From Streptomyces avidinii (GTDB lineage: Bacteria; Actinomycetota; Actinomycetes; Streptomycetales; Streptomycetaceae): a DNA stretch of 41,227 bases. Shown here piece by piece: positions 23,401 through 31,739 of this stretch. Numbering within the stretch: the first letter of the stretch is position 1; each line of letters starts with the position of its first letter. The position numbers were made by a program, and so were the translations under genes. The notes beneath the pieces were generated by a model. The model did no database searches, was not told the DNA's origin, and worked only from the letters and a program-made list of their open reading frames with translations. The stretch lies in the NCBI RefSeq assembly GCF_014650695.1, contig NZ_BMVL01000007.1:1-41227 (forward strand), in the 5' to 3' direction.

Positions 23401-25373
23401 ACGGCAGCAGCAGTGGCACGCACAACGCGGCATACGACTCCACCGTCGGCTTCCAGGCCGAGACCGTGCACAACTCCACTGTCAACTTCGTCCATCCGGA
23501 CGCCTCTCCCCAGGAGAAGTACCGGGTAGGTGTGCGGCTCCTGGAGGACGGCATCCCCAGCCGCGCTCGCGAAACGATCACTGATGCGATCGTCCACGGA
23601 CACGACAACGCAGAGGTCCGTTTCCATTGGGTGCTCGCCATGCTCAGTACGCGCGCCTACCACGACCTCAACGCCGAAGAGATCCAGCGGATGCACCGCG
23701 CCTCCCGGCTCGTACCGAGCTACGAAGAGGGAGAGTGGAAGGACGCCCTGCGCATCACGTTCGAACTGCTGGCGATGCTCAGCACCGCGGACGGCGACAC
23801 GGAGCTCGTACTGGAACGGTTGCGAGCCCTGTCGCCTCACCAGCGCGAGGCGATCCTCCGCCACCTCGACCTCGTACTCACCGGAGGGCTGAAGGACAGC
23901 CTGTGGGCGGAGAGTCGCGAGCTGGCGGAGGCAGATCGCTTCGGCAACGACCGGGTCCACCGGATCTGGGCCTATTTCGAGCCCGACCCCATCGGGCCAC
24001 GAGCCCTGCCGCCCCGCCCGAGCACCGCTGCCGCCGCCCAGGCGGCCTTCCCGGTCCGAGCAGGCCTGTTCGTCATCAGCAGCACAATCCTCTGGGTCAC
24101 GGCGCTGGTCGCAGATCCCGCTGAGGCGGTCATCGAGTTGCTGGTGGTGCTCGGCGCGGGTCTGGCTGCGACTCATTTCGGCCGTCAGTGGTGGTACCAG
24201 GACCGCCAACCGAACACCACAACCGAGCCCCACGTCCCGCACATGCGCGATCCCGCCCCAACCGGGGACGGGTTCACCGACCGCGTCCGTCACTCGTTCG
24301 ATCACTATTTCGCCATCCGTGCGCCCCACGGATTCGCCCCGCACGAATGGCTCGGGTACACCGTCCACGTCCGCAACGCCCTCGCCGCCGAGATTGCGCT
24401 CCTTTACCGAGAGAATCGAATCGGCGTGGACCGGGTCAACTGGTTGATCCGCCACCTAGCCGAGGACGCCCGAGACCGCCACAACAGCGGCATCCTGTTC
24501 GATCAACGCCGGAACCAGACTCCGGCGATGGCGAAGGCCCTGTCCGTGGTCGCCCTCATCGCTCTCGGCATCACGGCTCTGTCCGTGTTCGGGACAGCGC
24601 TGTCGGGTATCGACGGATCGGGGGTGCTGCTGACCGTCTTGGCCGCAGTCGGTGTGGTCTGGTCCGGGCGCGAGGCTACTTCCTCATGGTTGGAGGTCCG
24701 GCGTGAAGAGCATCGACTCGTCAGGGAAACCCAGGAATACCACGAGCGGCTGACCGCACGACAGGTCGCTTACGGGAACTGGAAGTCGTTCCTGGACACC
24801 ACGCGACCCAGTGAGCTGGAAATGGAGACCTGGCTCACCTGCGACAAGACACTGTTCATCGATGAAGCGCTTCGGCACTACCAGCTCACCTGGCGCGACC
24901 TGATCACCCACACCATCCTGCTGACACCCGCACGCCCCTACAAGCGGGGGCGCGCGAGGCGCGGTCCTTGGCGGTACTCGCGCTACAGCTTCCGCCTGTT
25001 CCTGGTCACCCAGGATGGCGTTCGCGAAATCAGCTCGGAAATCGATTTCACTGACGCGAAGCGCGGAAACGAGCAGCGCAGCAACTACCGGTTCGAGGCG
25101 TTGTCCTCCGTGCAAGTAACAGAAAACTCCCACACCGGCTACGATCTGGAACTCATCCTCACCAACGGGCCGGCCAGGAACATTCGCGTCAAGGACGCCG
25201 ATGCTCATCAACTGGCGCCGGATGAAAGTTCCCAGGAAATCGCTGAGATCAACCTCAGCGCGGCTGGTTTCATTCATACCTTCCGCCTCCTGGAAGGAAT
25301 CGCGGCGGACGGAAAGGGTTGGATCGAGCGAAACAACCCCAACAACCTGCCGTCCTTCCATACTGCCGATTGA
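23397..25373 (+). CDS. Four-helix membrane protein with N-terminal shared motif and helical repeats (putative sensor/partner)
   Basis: 658 residues from ATG 23397 (ATGA overlap). Residues 15-31 (STVGFQAETVHNSTVNF) align without gaps to the motif of the preceding nucleosidase. Residues 40-180 are helical-repeat-like (YRVGVRLLEDGIPSRARETI, AEVRFHWVLAML). Two membrane hairpins lie at about 221-261 and 380-423, separated by a cytoplasmic segment of about 120 residues. A long helix (425-460) then leads into a beta-rich C-terminal domain (530-600, alternating strands such as SFRLFLVTQDG and YDLELILTN). No enzymatic motif or P-loop is visible. The arrangement suits a membrane-bound receptor or pore partner recruiting the nucleosidase through the shared motif. 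I do not recognise a named family. It ends at a strong hairpin. Confidence 0.75.
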   Translation: MNGSSSGTHNAAYDSTVGFQAETVHNSTVNFVHPDASPQEKYRVGVRLLEDGIPSRARETITDAIVHGHDNAEVRFHWVLAMLSTRAYHDLNAEEIQRMHRASRLVPSYEEGEWKDALRITFELLAMLSTADGDTELVLERLRALSPHQREAILRHLDLVLTGGLKDSLWAESRELAEADRFGNDRVHRIWAYFEPDPIGPRALPPRPSTAAAAQAAFPVRAGLFVISSTILWVTALVADPAEAVIELLVVLGAGLAATHFGRQWWYQDRQPNTTTEPHVPHMRDPAPTGDGFTDRVRHSFDHYFAIRAPHGFAPHEWLGYTVHVRNALAAEIALLYRENRIGVDRVNWLIRHLAEDARDRHNSGILFDQRRNQTPAMAKALSVVALIALGITALSVFGTALSGIDGSGVLLTVLAAVGVVWSGREATSSWLEVRREEHRLVRETQEYHERLTARQVAYGNWKSFLDTTRPSELEMETWLTCDKTLFIDEALRHYQLTWRDLITHTILLTPARPYKRGRARRGPWRYSRYSFRLFLVTQDGVREISSEIDFTDAKRGNEQRSNYRFEALSSVQVTENSHTGYDLELILTNGPARNIRVKDADAHQLAPDESSQEIAEINLSAAGFIHTFRLLEGIAADGKGWIERNNPNNLPSFHTAD

Positions 25374-25390
25374 GTGCTCCGGGCCTCCGG

Positions 25391-25429
25391 GGGCGGGCAG
25401 GGGTCGGAGTGCCGGAGCCCTGCCCGCCC
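25391..25429 (+). terminator. Hairpin terminator of the Nudix-nucleosidase operon
   Basis: GGGCGGGCAGGG (25391-25402), 15-nt loop, CCCTGCCCGCCC (25418-25429): a perfect 12-bp stem 17 bp after the stop, with no T-run. It separates the three-gene operon from the next membrane-protein gene. Confidence 0.75.
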
Positions 25430-25469
25430 ACTCGTCAGCCCAGCCTCGACCCGAGCTTAGGAATTGGCC

Positions 25470-26003
25470 GTGGCCACCACAGACGACGTCACCGAGAGCA
25501 CACTCCTGCTGGCCGAGTACGACTGCATCAAGGAGGAGCAGAAGACCCGGATAGGCTTCCGTGACAACCTGCTCTACTTCACACTCGCCGCAGCCACCGC
25601 GGCCGTGGCGATCACCGTCCAGAGCGGGCAACCTCAACTGCTGCTCGCCGTCCCCGTGATCTGCCTGGTTCTGGGCTGGACCTACCTCGTCAACGACGAG
25701 AAGATCTCGTCGATCGGCTGCTACATCCGCGACCAGCTGGGACCGCGGCTGGGCGAGCTCACCGCCGCCCACGGCACGGTGTTCGGCTGGGAGATCTACC
25801 ATCGCGACGATGCGAGCCGCACCACGCGCAAGCGACTCCAGACAGCTGTGGATCTGTTGACGTACCTGGCCCTGCCGATGCTCTGCTTGACCGCGTTCTG
25901 GTGCTCTCCCGCCGCCCAGACCCTACTTGTCATCGTCTCCCTCGCGCAGACGCTTGCTCTGGCCGTACTGGGCTGGCAGTTCCTGCGCTATGCGGAGCGG
26001 TAG
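25470..26003 (+). CDS. Four-helix integral membrane protein, family not recognised
   Basis: 177 residues from GTG 25470, with AGGA 7 nt upstream (a TTG at 25464 is too close to it). A charged N-terminal stretch (EYDCIKEEQKTRIGFRDN) precedes two helices (LLYFTLAAATAAVAITV and LLLAVPVICLVLGWTYLV). A cytoplasmic loop of about 70 residues follows, then two more helices (LLTYLALPMLCLTAFW and LLVIVSLAQTLALAVLGW). The paired-helix layout recalls two-helix membrane effectors of conflict systems, but no diagnostic motif is visible. It lies on the same strand as the nucleosidase operon but behind a terminator, so association is by position only. Confidence 0.7.
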   Translation: MATTDDVTESTLLLAEYDCIKEEQKTRIGFRDNLLYFTLAAATAAVAITVQSGQPQLLLAVPVICLVLGWTYLVNDEKISSIGCYIRDQLGPRLGELTAAHGTVFGWEIYHRDDASRTTRKRLQTAVDLLTYLALPMLCLTAFWCSPAAQTLLVIVSLAQTLALAVLGWQFLRYAER

Positions 26004-26025
26004 CTGGGCCCGACGAGGCGCGGGC

Positions 26026-26784
26026 TCACCGCAGTAGCAGGGTCAGGTCGGCGGTCCAGTGGTCGCGGGTGGTGGTCCAGGTGGCGGCGCAGTGCGCGCG
26101 GGCGGGTGTCGCGAGGTCCGGGTGGCGGGCGGGGGCCGCGCCGTAGGCCGCGCAGCGGTGGGATTCCGCGCGGGCCTGGTCCGGGGCGTGTTCGTCGTCC
26201 GGATCCGGGATCGGGTCGGCGGCAGCCGCGAGGTCGTAGGCGCGGGCGGCGGTCAGCAGGGTGCGGTCGCCTTCCGGGGTGCGCAGGAGCATCAGCTGGG
26301 CGAAGCGGTCGGCCGCGTCCTCCTCGGCGCGGCCCTGGTCGCGGACCGGGAGGTCGAGGGCGTCGATGAGGGCGTGGCCCGCCTCGTGGTGGAGGGTTTC
26401 ACGGACGACCTCGGCGAGGGGTTCGTCCGCCGGCCGGCGGCCGGCGCCCTCGAAGAGTTTCCGGTCCTCCGCCAGGTCGTCGTAGCAGAGCTCGATCCGG
26501 CGGGTCCCGGGGTCGTAGCCACTGCCTTCGCCCGCGCAGGAGCGGGCGACGACCGTGATCCGGTGGGGGACGTCGAGGTAGGCGTTGAGGTCGGCGGTGA
26601 CGAGCTCGACGAGCCGGCGCTGCTTCAGGAAGCCGGCGCTGTCGTGGTCGGCCGCGGCCGGCTCCTCGTAACGCGGTACGAATCCCCGGGCCGGCCCGGG
26701 TGCCTCACATCCGGCCACCACCGCCAGCAGTGCCGTCGCGCACAGGGCCGTGATCGGCGTCCCGTGTGACCTGCGCTTCGTCAT
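26026..26784 (-). CDS. DUF4344-like zinc metallopeptidase lipoprotein
   Basis: 252 residues. The N-terminal signal ends in the lipobox VAGC (Cys26), placing the protein on the outer face of the membrane. The catalytic motif LHHEAGHALID gives HExxH at 133-137. EEDAAD (154-159) supplies the downstream acidic residues typical of the DUF4344 metallopeptidase group. RSCAGEGSGYDPGTRRIELCYDD contains a cysteine pair that could form a disulfide. Substrate unknown. The gene converges on the preceding membrane-protein gene with a 22-bp gap and is divergent from the STAND gene, sharing a 150-bp promoter region with it. Confidence 0.85.
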   Translation of the reverse strand: MTKRRSHGTPITALCATALLAVVAGCEAPGPARGFVPRYEEPAAADHDSAGFLKQRRLVELVTADLNAYLDVPHRITVVARSCAGEGSGYDPGTRRIELCYDDLAEDRKLFEGAGRRPADEPLAEVVRETLHHEAGHALIDALDLPVRDQGRAEEDAADRFAQLMLLRTPEGDRTLLTAARAYDLAAAADPIPDPDDEHAPDQARAESHRCAAYGAAPARHPDLATPARAHCAATWTTTRDHWTADLTLLLR

Positions 26785-26936
26785 ATCCCCGCCCGTTCAA
26801 ACATGTTGGTGTCTTCCGACCCGACTGTAGGAGGAAGTGAGCAGTTCCCTCTGAACTAGCTCAGATTCACTCGCACTTGGCCGGGTCCCGCAGGACACTT
26901 GGGGCACGTTGCCGGAGCTCTCTGAGGGGGATGCCG

Positions 26937-29900
26937 ATGCGGGACAGCCATCGCGGTGAGGCCGAGCGGCTGTTGGAGCGGGCCGTGGACGGGGCGGCGG
27001 GTGCCGGTGTCGACCGGGCGGCGCTGCTGGCGCGGGGCCGGGAGGCGCTGGACGCGCTCGCCGCGAGTGCGGCGCCCGAGTACGAGGCGTACGTGCGGGC
27101 TCTGGACGAGGCGGCGGCCGGGGAGCAGTCGCTCGGCGAGTCCTTCCGGCGGGGGAACACTTCCACGGCTCTGCTGGTGACGGCGGTGGCGGCGGCCACG
27201 GCCGTGGGCGCGGACCTGTCGCTGGGTGTCGCGGCCGGTACGGCACTGACGGCGGGGGCCGTGGTGGGGATCGCGGGGGCGGTGGCGACGGTGGCGAAGG
27301 TGACCGCGCTGCACCTGCCGGCCGCGAACCGGCGGGCCGGCGAGCTGGGCCGGCCGGGCGGCCCCGAACAGTTGAAGCTGCAGTGGCTGTCGGCGCTGGA
27401 GGTGCGCGGGGTACGCCCGTTCCTGGAGCAGCAGCGTGCGGTGGCCGCGGCGGCGCGTGCCGCGCGGCCCGTCGCGCGGCCGGCGCCGCGGCCCGCTCCG
27501 CAGTTGCGCGGTACGGACCGCAGCGCGGAGGCGCGGCGGCGCAGTGCCCTGGAGCATTCCTTCGGGCAGTTGCCGGCGCCGGCCGAGGTGTTCGCGGGGC
27601 GGCGGTCCGAGCTGACGCGGATCGCGCAGTGGGTGCAGGCGGCCCGGGCGAGTACGGAGACCCGGCCGGTGGTGGTGGTGCTGCACGGGGAGCCGGGCGT
27701 GGGGCGTACGACGCTGGCACTGCGGGCTGCGCACGCGCTGCGGGACCAGTTCCGGGGCGCGTGCGTGGTGGACCTGCGGGGCGGTTCGGCCGGGAAGGCG
27801 TCAGGGGAGGCGCCGCTGGCGACGCGTGAGGCGCTGCTGCACCTGATGAACCGGTTGGGGGCGCCCCGCGAGCAGTTGCTGTTCCGTGAGGGAGCGTCGG
27901 CGGAGCAGCAGGTGCGTCGCCTCGGTGAGCTGTACCACCAGCACCTGCGCGGGTTGCCCGTGACGGTGCTGCTGGACGATGCGGTGGACGCGGCGCAGGT
28001 GCACCTGCTGGTGCCGGAGCGTTCCGAGAGCCTGGTGCTGGTGACGGCGCGGGAGCCGTTGGAGCTGTCGGCCGATCTGGCGGCGTGGGTGTACCAGCTG
28101 CCGGTGGAGCGGTTGGCTCCGCAGGAGGCGGCGGAGCTGCTCCCTGCGCCGGGGGCGGGTGTGGCGGAGGAGGACGTGGCCGCGGTGGTGGAGCTGAGCG
28201 GTGGGCTCCCGCTCGCGCTGCGGATGCTGGCTCCGCTGGCGGGTGAGGGCCGGGCCCTGGTGGGCGGCGCTGCGGTGGCGGCGCATCCGGTGGAGGCGGC
28301 GCTGCGCGCGGCCGACGCCCGGCTGGCGGGGCCGGCCCGGCAACTGCTGCGACGGTTGCCGCTGGCCGGGCGGGCGTCGCTGGGCGGTGCGGCGGCGGCC
28401 GCGCTGGCCGACGTACCGGAGGCGGCGGCGCTGCGCACGCTGGAGGAGCTGTGGGAGGCGGGACTGATCGAGCGGGTGCGCGGCCAGCGCTTCCGGATGC
28501 ACGACGCGGTGCGTTCGTACGCGGCGGCGCGGTCGGCCGCTGACCGGGACGTGCACGTGGACGGGGGTGGGGACGGGGAGGCGGCCCGGGACGAGGATGA
28601 CCGGGCGCAGGCCGCGGCGGCGCACGAGCGGCTGATCCGTAACTACGCGCAGCTCGCGGACTCGGTGATCCGGATGGTCGACGGGAAGATGTCGACGCGG
28701 GCGGGCCAGTTCGGGGGGCACGGTTTCACCTCGCTGGATGCGGCGTTGCGCTGGCTGGACGACGAGTCGAGCTTCATCACGGCGGCGCTGCGGCATTCGG
28801 AGGGGGTGGACCAGCAGGCGGTGCTCGATCTGCTGGGTGCCCTGTGCGACTTCTGCCTGCTGCGCGGGGACCTGTACCGGCTGGGTGAGATCGACGAGCT
28901 GACGCAGGCGGTGGCAGCGGGCCAGAAGGGGCTGCCGGGGCAGCAGGGTCGGCTGGTGCGTTCGGTGCAGTGGCGTACGGGTATCGCGGCGCGCCAGCTG
29001 GGCGAGCTGGACAAGGCCCGCACCACGCTGGCCTCGGTGGTCGACCAGTACATGGAGGCCGATCAGGAGGCGGGGGCGGCGATGGCCCTGGTCTCGCTCG
29101 GCATCACCCTGCACCACCAGGGCAATCTTCCGGAGGCGGCGGTCCGGATCCGGGAGGCTCTGGTGCTGCAGGAGCCGGCGGAGCTGGCGGGTGACCGGGC
29201 GTGGGGTCTGCACGCCCTGGCGGCGGTGGAGCGGGACCGGGCGCACCTGGCGGAGGCGGCGCGGCTGCTGGAGACCTCGCTGGCGCTGCACCGGGAGAGC
29301 GAGAGCGTGCACGGGGAGGCGTGGGCGCATTTCCAGCTGGGTCAGGTGCACCTGCGGTTCGGGGACGTGGAGCCGGCGGAGGCGGAGCTGCGGCTGGCGC
29401 TGGAGCTGTACGGGCGCACCCGCGACGACCGCGGTGAGGCCTGGGCGCTGACGCAGCTGGGCCGGGCCCGGGTGGTGGACGGGGATCCGGGGCCGGCGGT
29501 GGACGGGCTGCGGGAGGCGCTGGCCCGGCACCGGGAGGCGGAGGACGCGCGCGGCGAGGCCTGGACGCAGTACTACCTCGGGCAGGCGCTGGAGGAGGGC
29601 GGCGGGCGCGACGAGGCGGTTCGGGAGCTGGAGCGGGCCCGGACGATGTTCTCGCGGATGCGGGACGTGTACGGGCTGGCGTACGCCCGCCACCATTCGG
29701 GCCGTGTGACGCGGGACCAGCGGGCGGCGCAGACGGGGAACCTGCGGAACTCCGGCTTCGCCCGGCAGCTGCTGGTGGACGCGCGGGCGGATTTCCGGCG
29801 GATCGGGCTGGCCCACGGCGAGGCGTGGACCTGCCTGGAGCTGGCGGTGATCGACGCGGGCAACGGGCGGCTGTCGCAGGCGCTGGGTCTGTGCGAGGAG

Positions 29901-30197
29901 GCCGTGCGGCTGTTCATCTCGTACGGGGACCGGCGCGGGGAGGACTGGGCGCGGTTCCTGCGGTGCACGATGCTGCCGTACGCGGTACCGGCGGCGCCGG
30001 AGGAGGCCCGGGCGGAGCTGGGGCGGCTGGCGGAGGCGCCGCATCCGGCGCGGGACGGCCGGCTGGAGGACTGCCTGGAGACGTACGGGGTGATCCTCGG
30101 CCGCGGCGTGGATCCGGCGGAGGGCTGGCAGGCGTGGCGGCTCGGGCTGGTTCCGAACCTGCATGCGCGGGAGGTGATGGGGGTCCCGCGGGCCTGA
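26937..30197 (+). CDS. STAND (NB-ARC) NTPase with N-terminal membrane segment and C-terminal TPR repeats
   Basis: 1086 residues from ATG 26937 (GAGGGG 7 nt upstream; ATG 26931 is too close to it). The N-terminal helical region includes hydrophobic stretches at about 75-125 (TALLVTAVAAATAVGADLS, AGAVVGIAGAVATVAKV), probably two membrane helices. The NB-ARC core shows P-loop GEPGVGRTT (251-259), Walker B VLLDDA (about 344-349), the VTAREP sensor strand, and SGGLPLALR (about 421-429). A winged-helix-like stretch follows (RFRMHDAVRSYAAAR). From about 660 onward there are repeated TPR units (EAWAHFQLGQVHLRFGD, EAWALTQLGRARV, EAWTQYYLGQALEEG). No DNA-binding SARP domain is present. STAND proteins are signal-gated switches, many in antiviral or cell-death pathways. 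The membrane segment may be the output module. Confidence 0.88.
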   Translation: MRDSHRGEAERLLERAVDGAAGAGVDRAALLARGREALDALAASAAPEYEAYVRALDEAAAGEQSLGESFRRGNTSTALLVTAVAAATAVGADLSLGVAAGTALTAGAVVGIAGAVATVAKVTALHLPAANRRAGELGRPGGPEQLKLQWLSALEVRGVRPFLEQQRAVAAAARAARPVARPAPRPAPQLRGTDRSAEARRRSALEHSFGQLPAPAEVFAGRRSELTRIAQWVQAARASTETRPVVVVLHGEPGVGRTTLALRAAHALRDQFRGACVVDLRGGSAGKASGEAPLATREALLHLMNRLGAPREQLLFREGASAEQQVRRLGELYHQHLRGLPVTVLLDDAVDAAQVHLLVPERSESLVLVTAREPLELSADLAAWVYQLPVERLAPQEAAELLPAPGAGVAEEDVAAVVELSGGLPLALRMLAPLAGEGRALVGGAAVAAHPVEAALRAADARLAGPARQLLRRLPLAGRASLGGAAAAALADVPEAAALRTLEELWEAGLIERVRGQRFRMHDAVRSYAAARSAADRDVHVDGGGDGEAARDEDDRAQAAAAHERLIRNYAQLADSVIRMVDGKMSTRAGQFGGHGFTSLDAALRWLDDESSFITAALRHSEGVDQQAVLDLLGALCDFCLLRGDLYRLGEIDELTQAVAAGQKGLPGQQGRLVRSVQWRTGIAARQLGELDKARTTLASVVDQYMEADQEAGAAMALVSLGITLHHQGNLPEAAVRIREALVLQEPAELAGDRAWGLHALAAVERDRAHLAEAARLLETSLALHRESESVHGEAWAHFQLGQVHLRFGDVEPAEAELRLALELYGRTRDDRGEAWALTQLGRARVVDGDPGPAVDGLREALARHREAEDARGEAWTQYYLGQALEEGGGRDEAVRELERARTMFSRMRDVYGLAYARHHSGRVTRDQRAAQTGNLRNSGFARQLLVDARADFRRIGLAHGEAWTCLELAVIDAGNGRLSQALGLCEEAVRLFISYGDRRGEDWARFLRCTMLPYAVPAAPEEARAELGRLAEAPHPARDGRLEDCLETYGVILGRGVDPAEGWQAWRLGLVPNLHAREVMGVPRA

Positions 30198-30514
30198 CCA
30201 GGCGGAACGCCGCCCGACACGGGCGCCTGGCGGGGACGCGCGGCGGGGACGCGCGGCGCGGGCGCATGGCCGGGACGCGGCGGGGCGCGGGAGCGCGGCG
30301 GGACGCGGCGCCCGTCGCCGGGTGCGTCACGCGGTCCGGGCCGGCCGTCCGGCGGTGCGCACGTCTTCCACCCGCGCGCCCGCACGCCGCGCAGCTGCGG
30401 AGGCGGGCTCGAAGTCGCGCGGGTGGGCGGTGACGCGGTGATCATGCCGTGCGGAAATGGCCGCCCCACCGGGTTTCCCGGCCGGGCGGCGCACGCACGC
30501 GGCGGTCTTCGGCC
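30198..30514. other. Spacer with GC-rich imperfect repeats, no gene
   Basis: CCAGGCG (30198-30204) and CGCCTGG (30224-30230) form a 7-bp hairpin after the STAND stop, a possible terminator. The rest is dominated by imperfect GGGACGCGGCG-type repeats up to about 30310. No reading frame looks real. Confidence 0.5.
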
Positions 30515-30748
30515 CTACGGGGCCCGGGTGCCGTCCGCGCCGGGGGCGGCCGGCGCGGCGGGCTCCGGGGCCTCCTGGAAGTCCACCCGGCCCATGTGCC
30601 GGTTCATCGACTTCATCAGGGCCCACACGCCGATGGCGAGGGCCGCGAACACGACGAAGCCGAGGAGGCCGGGCGTCACCTTGTTCTTGTCGAAGGTGTC
30701 ACCCGCCAGCGGGAGGAGCTGGGTCAGTGCTGCCTGCGTAGCGCTCAT
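30515..30748 (-). CDS. Small single-pass membrane protein next to mca
   Basis: 77 residues. A soluble N-terminus (SATQAALTQLLPLAGDTFDKN) is followed by one helix (TPGLLGFVVFAALAIGVWALM), a basic SMNRHMGRVDF segment and an Ala/Pro-rich tail. The ATG lies 2 bp after the mca stop on the same strand, so the two are co-transcribed. A comparable small membrane protein follows mca in mycobacteria. Function unknown; possibly a membrane partner in thiol or drug-conjugate handling by association. Confidence 0.85.
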   Translation of the reverse strand: MSATQAALTQLLPLAGDTFDKNKVTPGLLGFVVFAALAIGVWALMKSMNRHMGRVDFQEAPEPAAPAAPGADGTRAP

Positions 30749-30750
30749 AG

Positions 30751-31632
30751 CTACGCATTCTCCCGGATGCCCGCGAAGAGGTCGGACTCGGGGAGGGAAG
30801 TGTCGACGAGCGACTTCGCCAGCTCGTACTCCTCGGTGGGCCAGACCTCCTTCTGGATGTCCATCGGGACGCGGAACCAGCCGCCGTCCGGGTCGATCTG
30901 CGTGGCGTGCGCGATGAGCGCCTTGTCACGGATCTCGAAGAAGTCGGCGCAGGGCACGTGGGTGGTCAGGGTCCGCTCCTTGCGCTCGAACTCCTTCCAC
31001 CGCTCCAGCCACTCCCCGTAGGGGGACTCCAGGCCGCGCGCGAGCAGCGCCTCGTGGAGGGCGATGGTGCGCGGCTTGTTGAAGCCCTGGTTGTAGTAGA
31101 GCTTCTGCGGCTGGTAGGCCGGGCCGTATTCGCTCTCCGGGTACTTCTCGGTGTCGGCCGCGCCCTCGAAGGCCGCCACGGAGATCTTGTGGGTCATGAT
31201 GTGGTCGGGGTGCGGGTAGCCCCCGTTCTCGTCGTAGGTGGTGACGACCTGCGGCTTGAAGGCGCGGATCTTCTTCACCAGCTCGCCGGCGGCCTCGTCG
31301 ACGTCCGCGAGCGCGAAGCAGCCCTCGGGCAGCGGGGGCAGCGGGTCGCCCTCGGGGAGGCCGGAGTCGACGTAGCCGAGCCATTCCTGCTCGATGCCGA
31401 GGATGTCGCGTGCCTCGTCCATCTCCCTGGCGCGGACCTCGTGGATGTTCTCCTCGATGTACTTGTCGCCCTGGAGCTTGGGGTTCAGGATCGAGCCGCG
31501 CTCGCCACCGGTGCAGGTGACGACCAGCACGGGGATCCCCTCGGACACGTACTTGGCCATGGTGGCCGCGCCCTTGCTCGACTCGTCGTCGGGGTGGGCG
31601 TGGACGGCCATCAGTCGAAGCTGCTCGGTCAA
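30751..31632 (-). CDS. mca: Mycothiol S-conjugate amidase
   Basis: 293 residues from the TTG at 31632 with GAGG 8 nt upstream; this gives the usual length and start (TEQLRLMAVHAHPDDESSKG). Zinc-site motifs of the LmbE/PIG-L fold are intact: AHPDDE (12-17) and HPDH (141-144). TCTGGERGSILNP, YPESEYGPAYQPQKLYYNQGF and a C-terminal AHATQIDPDGGWFRVP are characteristic of Mca rather than MshB. It cleaves mycothiol conjugates of electrophiles and antibiotics to a mercapturic acid and GlcN-Ins, in the cytoplasm. It forms an operon with the small membrane protein and is divergent from the DUF4307 gene. Confidence 0.96.
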   Translation of the reverse strand: MTEQLRLMAVHAHPDDESSKGAATMAKYVSEGIPVLVVTCTGGERGSILNPKLQGDKYIEENIHEVRAREMDEARDILGIEQEWLGYVDSGLPEGDPLPPLPEGCFALADVDEAAGELVKKIRAFKPQVVTTYDENGGYPHPDHIMTHKISVAAFEGAADTEKYPESEYGPAYQPQKLYYNQGFNKPRTIALHEALLARGLESPYGEWLERWKEFERKERTLTTHVPCADFFEIRDKALIAHATQIDPDGGWFRVPMDIQKEVWPTEEYELAKSLVDTSLPESDLFAGIRENA

Positions 31633-31739
31633 AACAGGATCCTCTGCGATTCGGCGCGACACTCAGCTCCTATAGTGACCGAACTGGGGGGCGGAAAATT
31701 CCAGGGGTGACCAAGCCGTCCCCGGCGAGAGGAACGATC

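Noticed and set aside
23397..25373. Kinase, protease or nuclease function for the 658-aa membrane protein
   Set aside because: No P-loop, HExxH, catalytic triad spacing or nuclease motif could be seen.
27801..30164. 787-codon minus-strand frame opposite the STAND gene
   Set aside because: Arg/Gln/Leu-rich shadow of the TPR repeats; no start context or domains.
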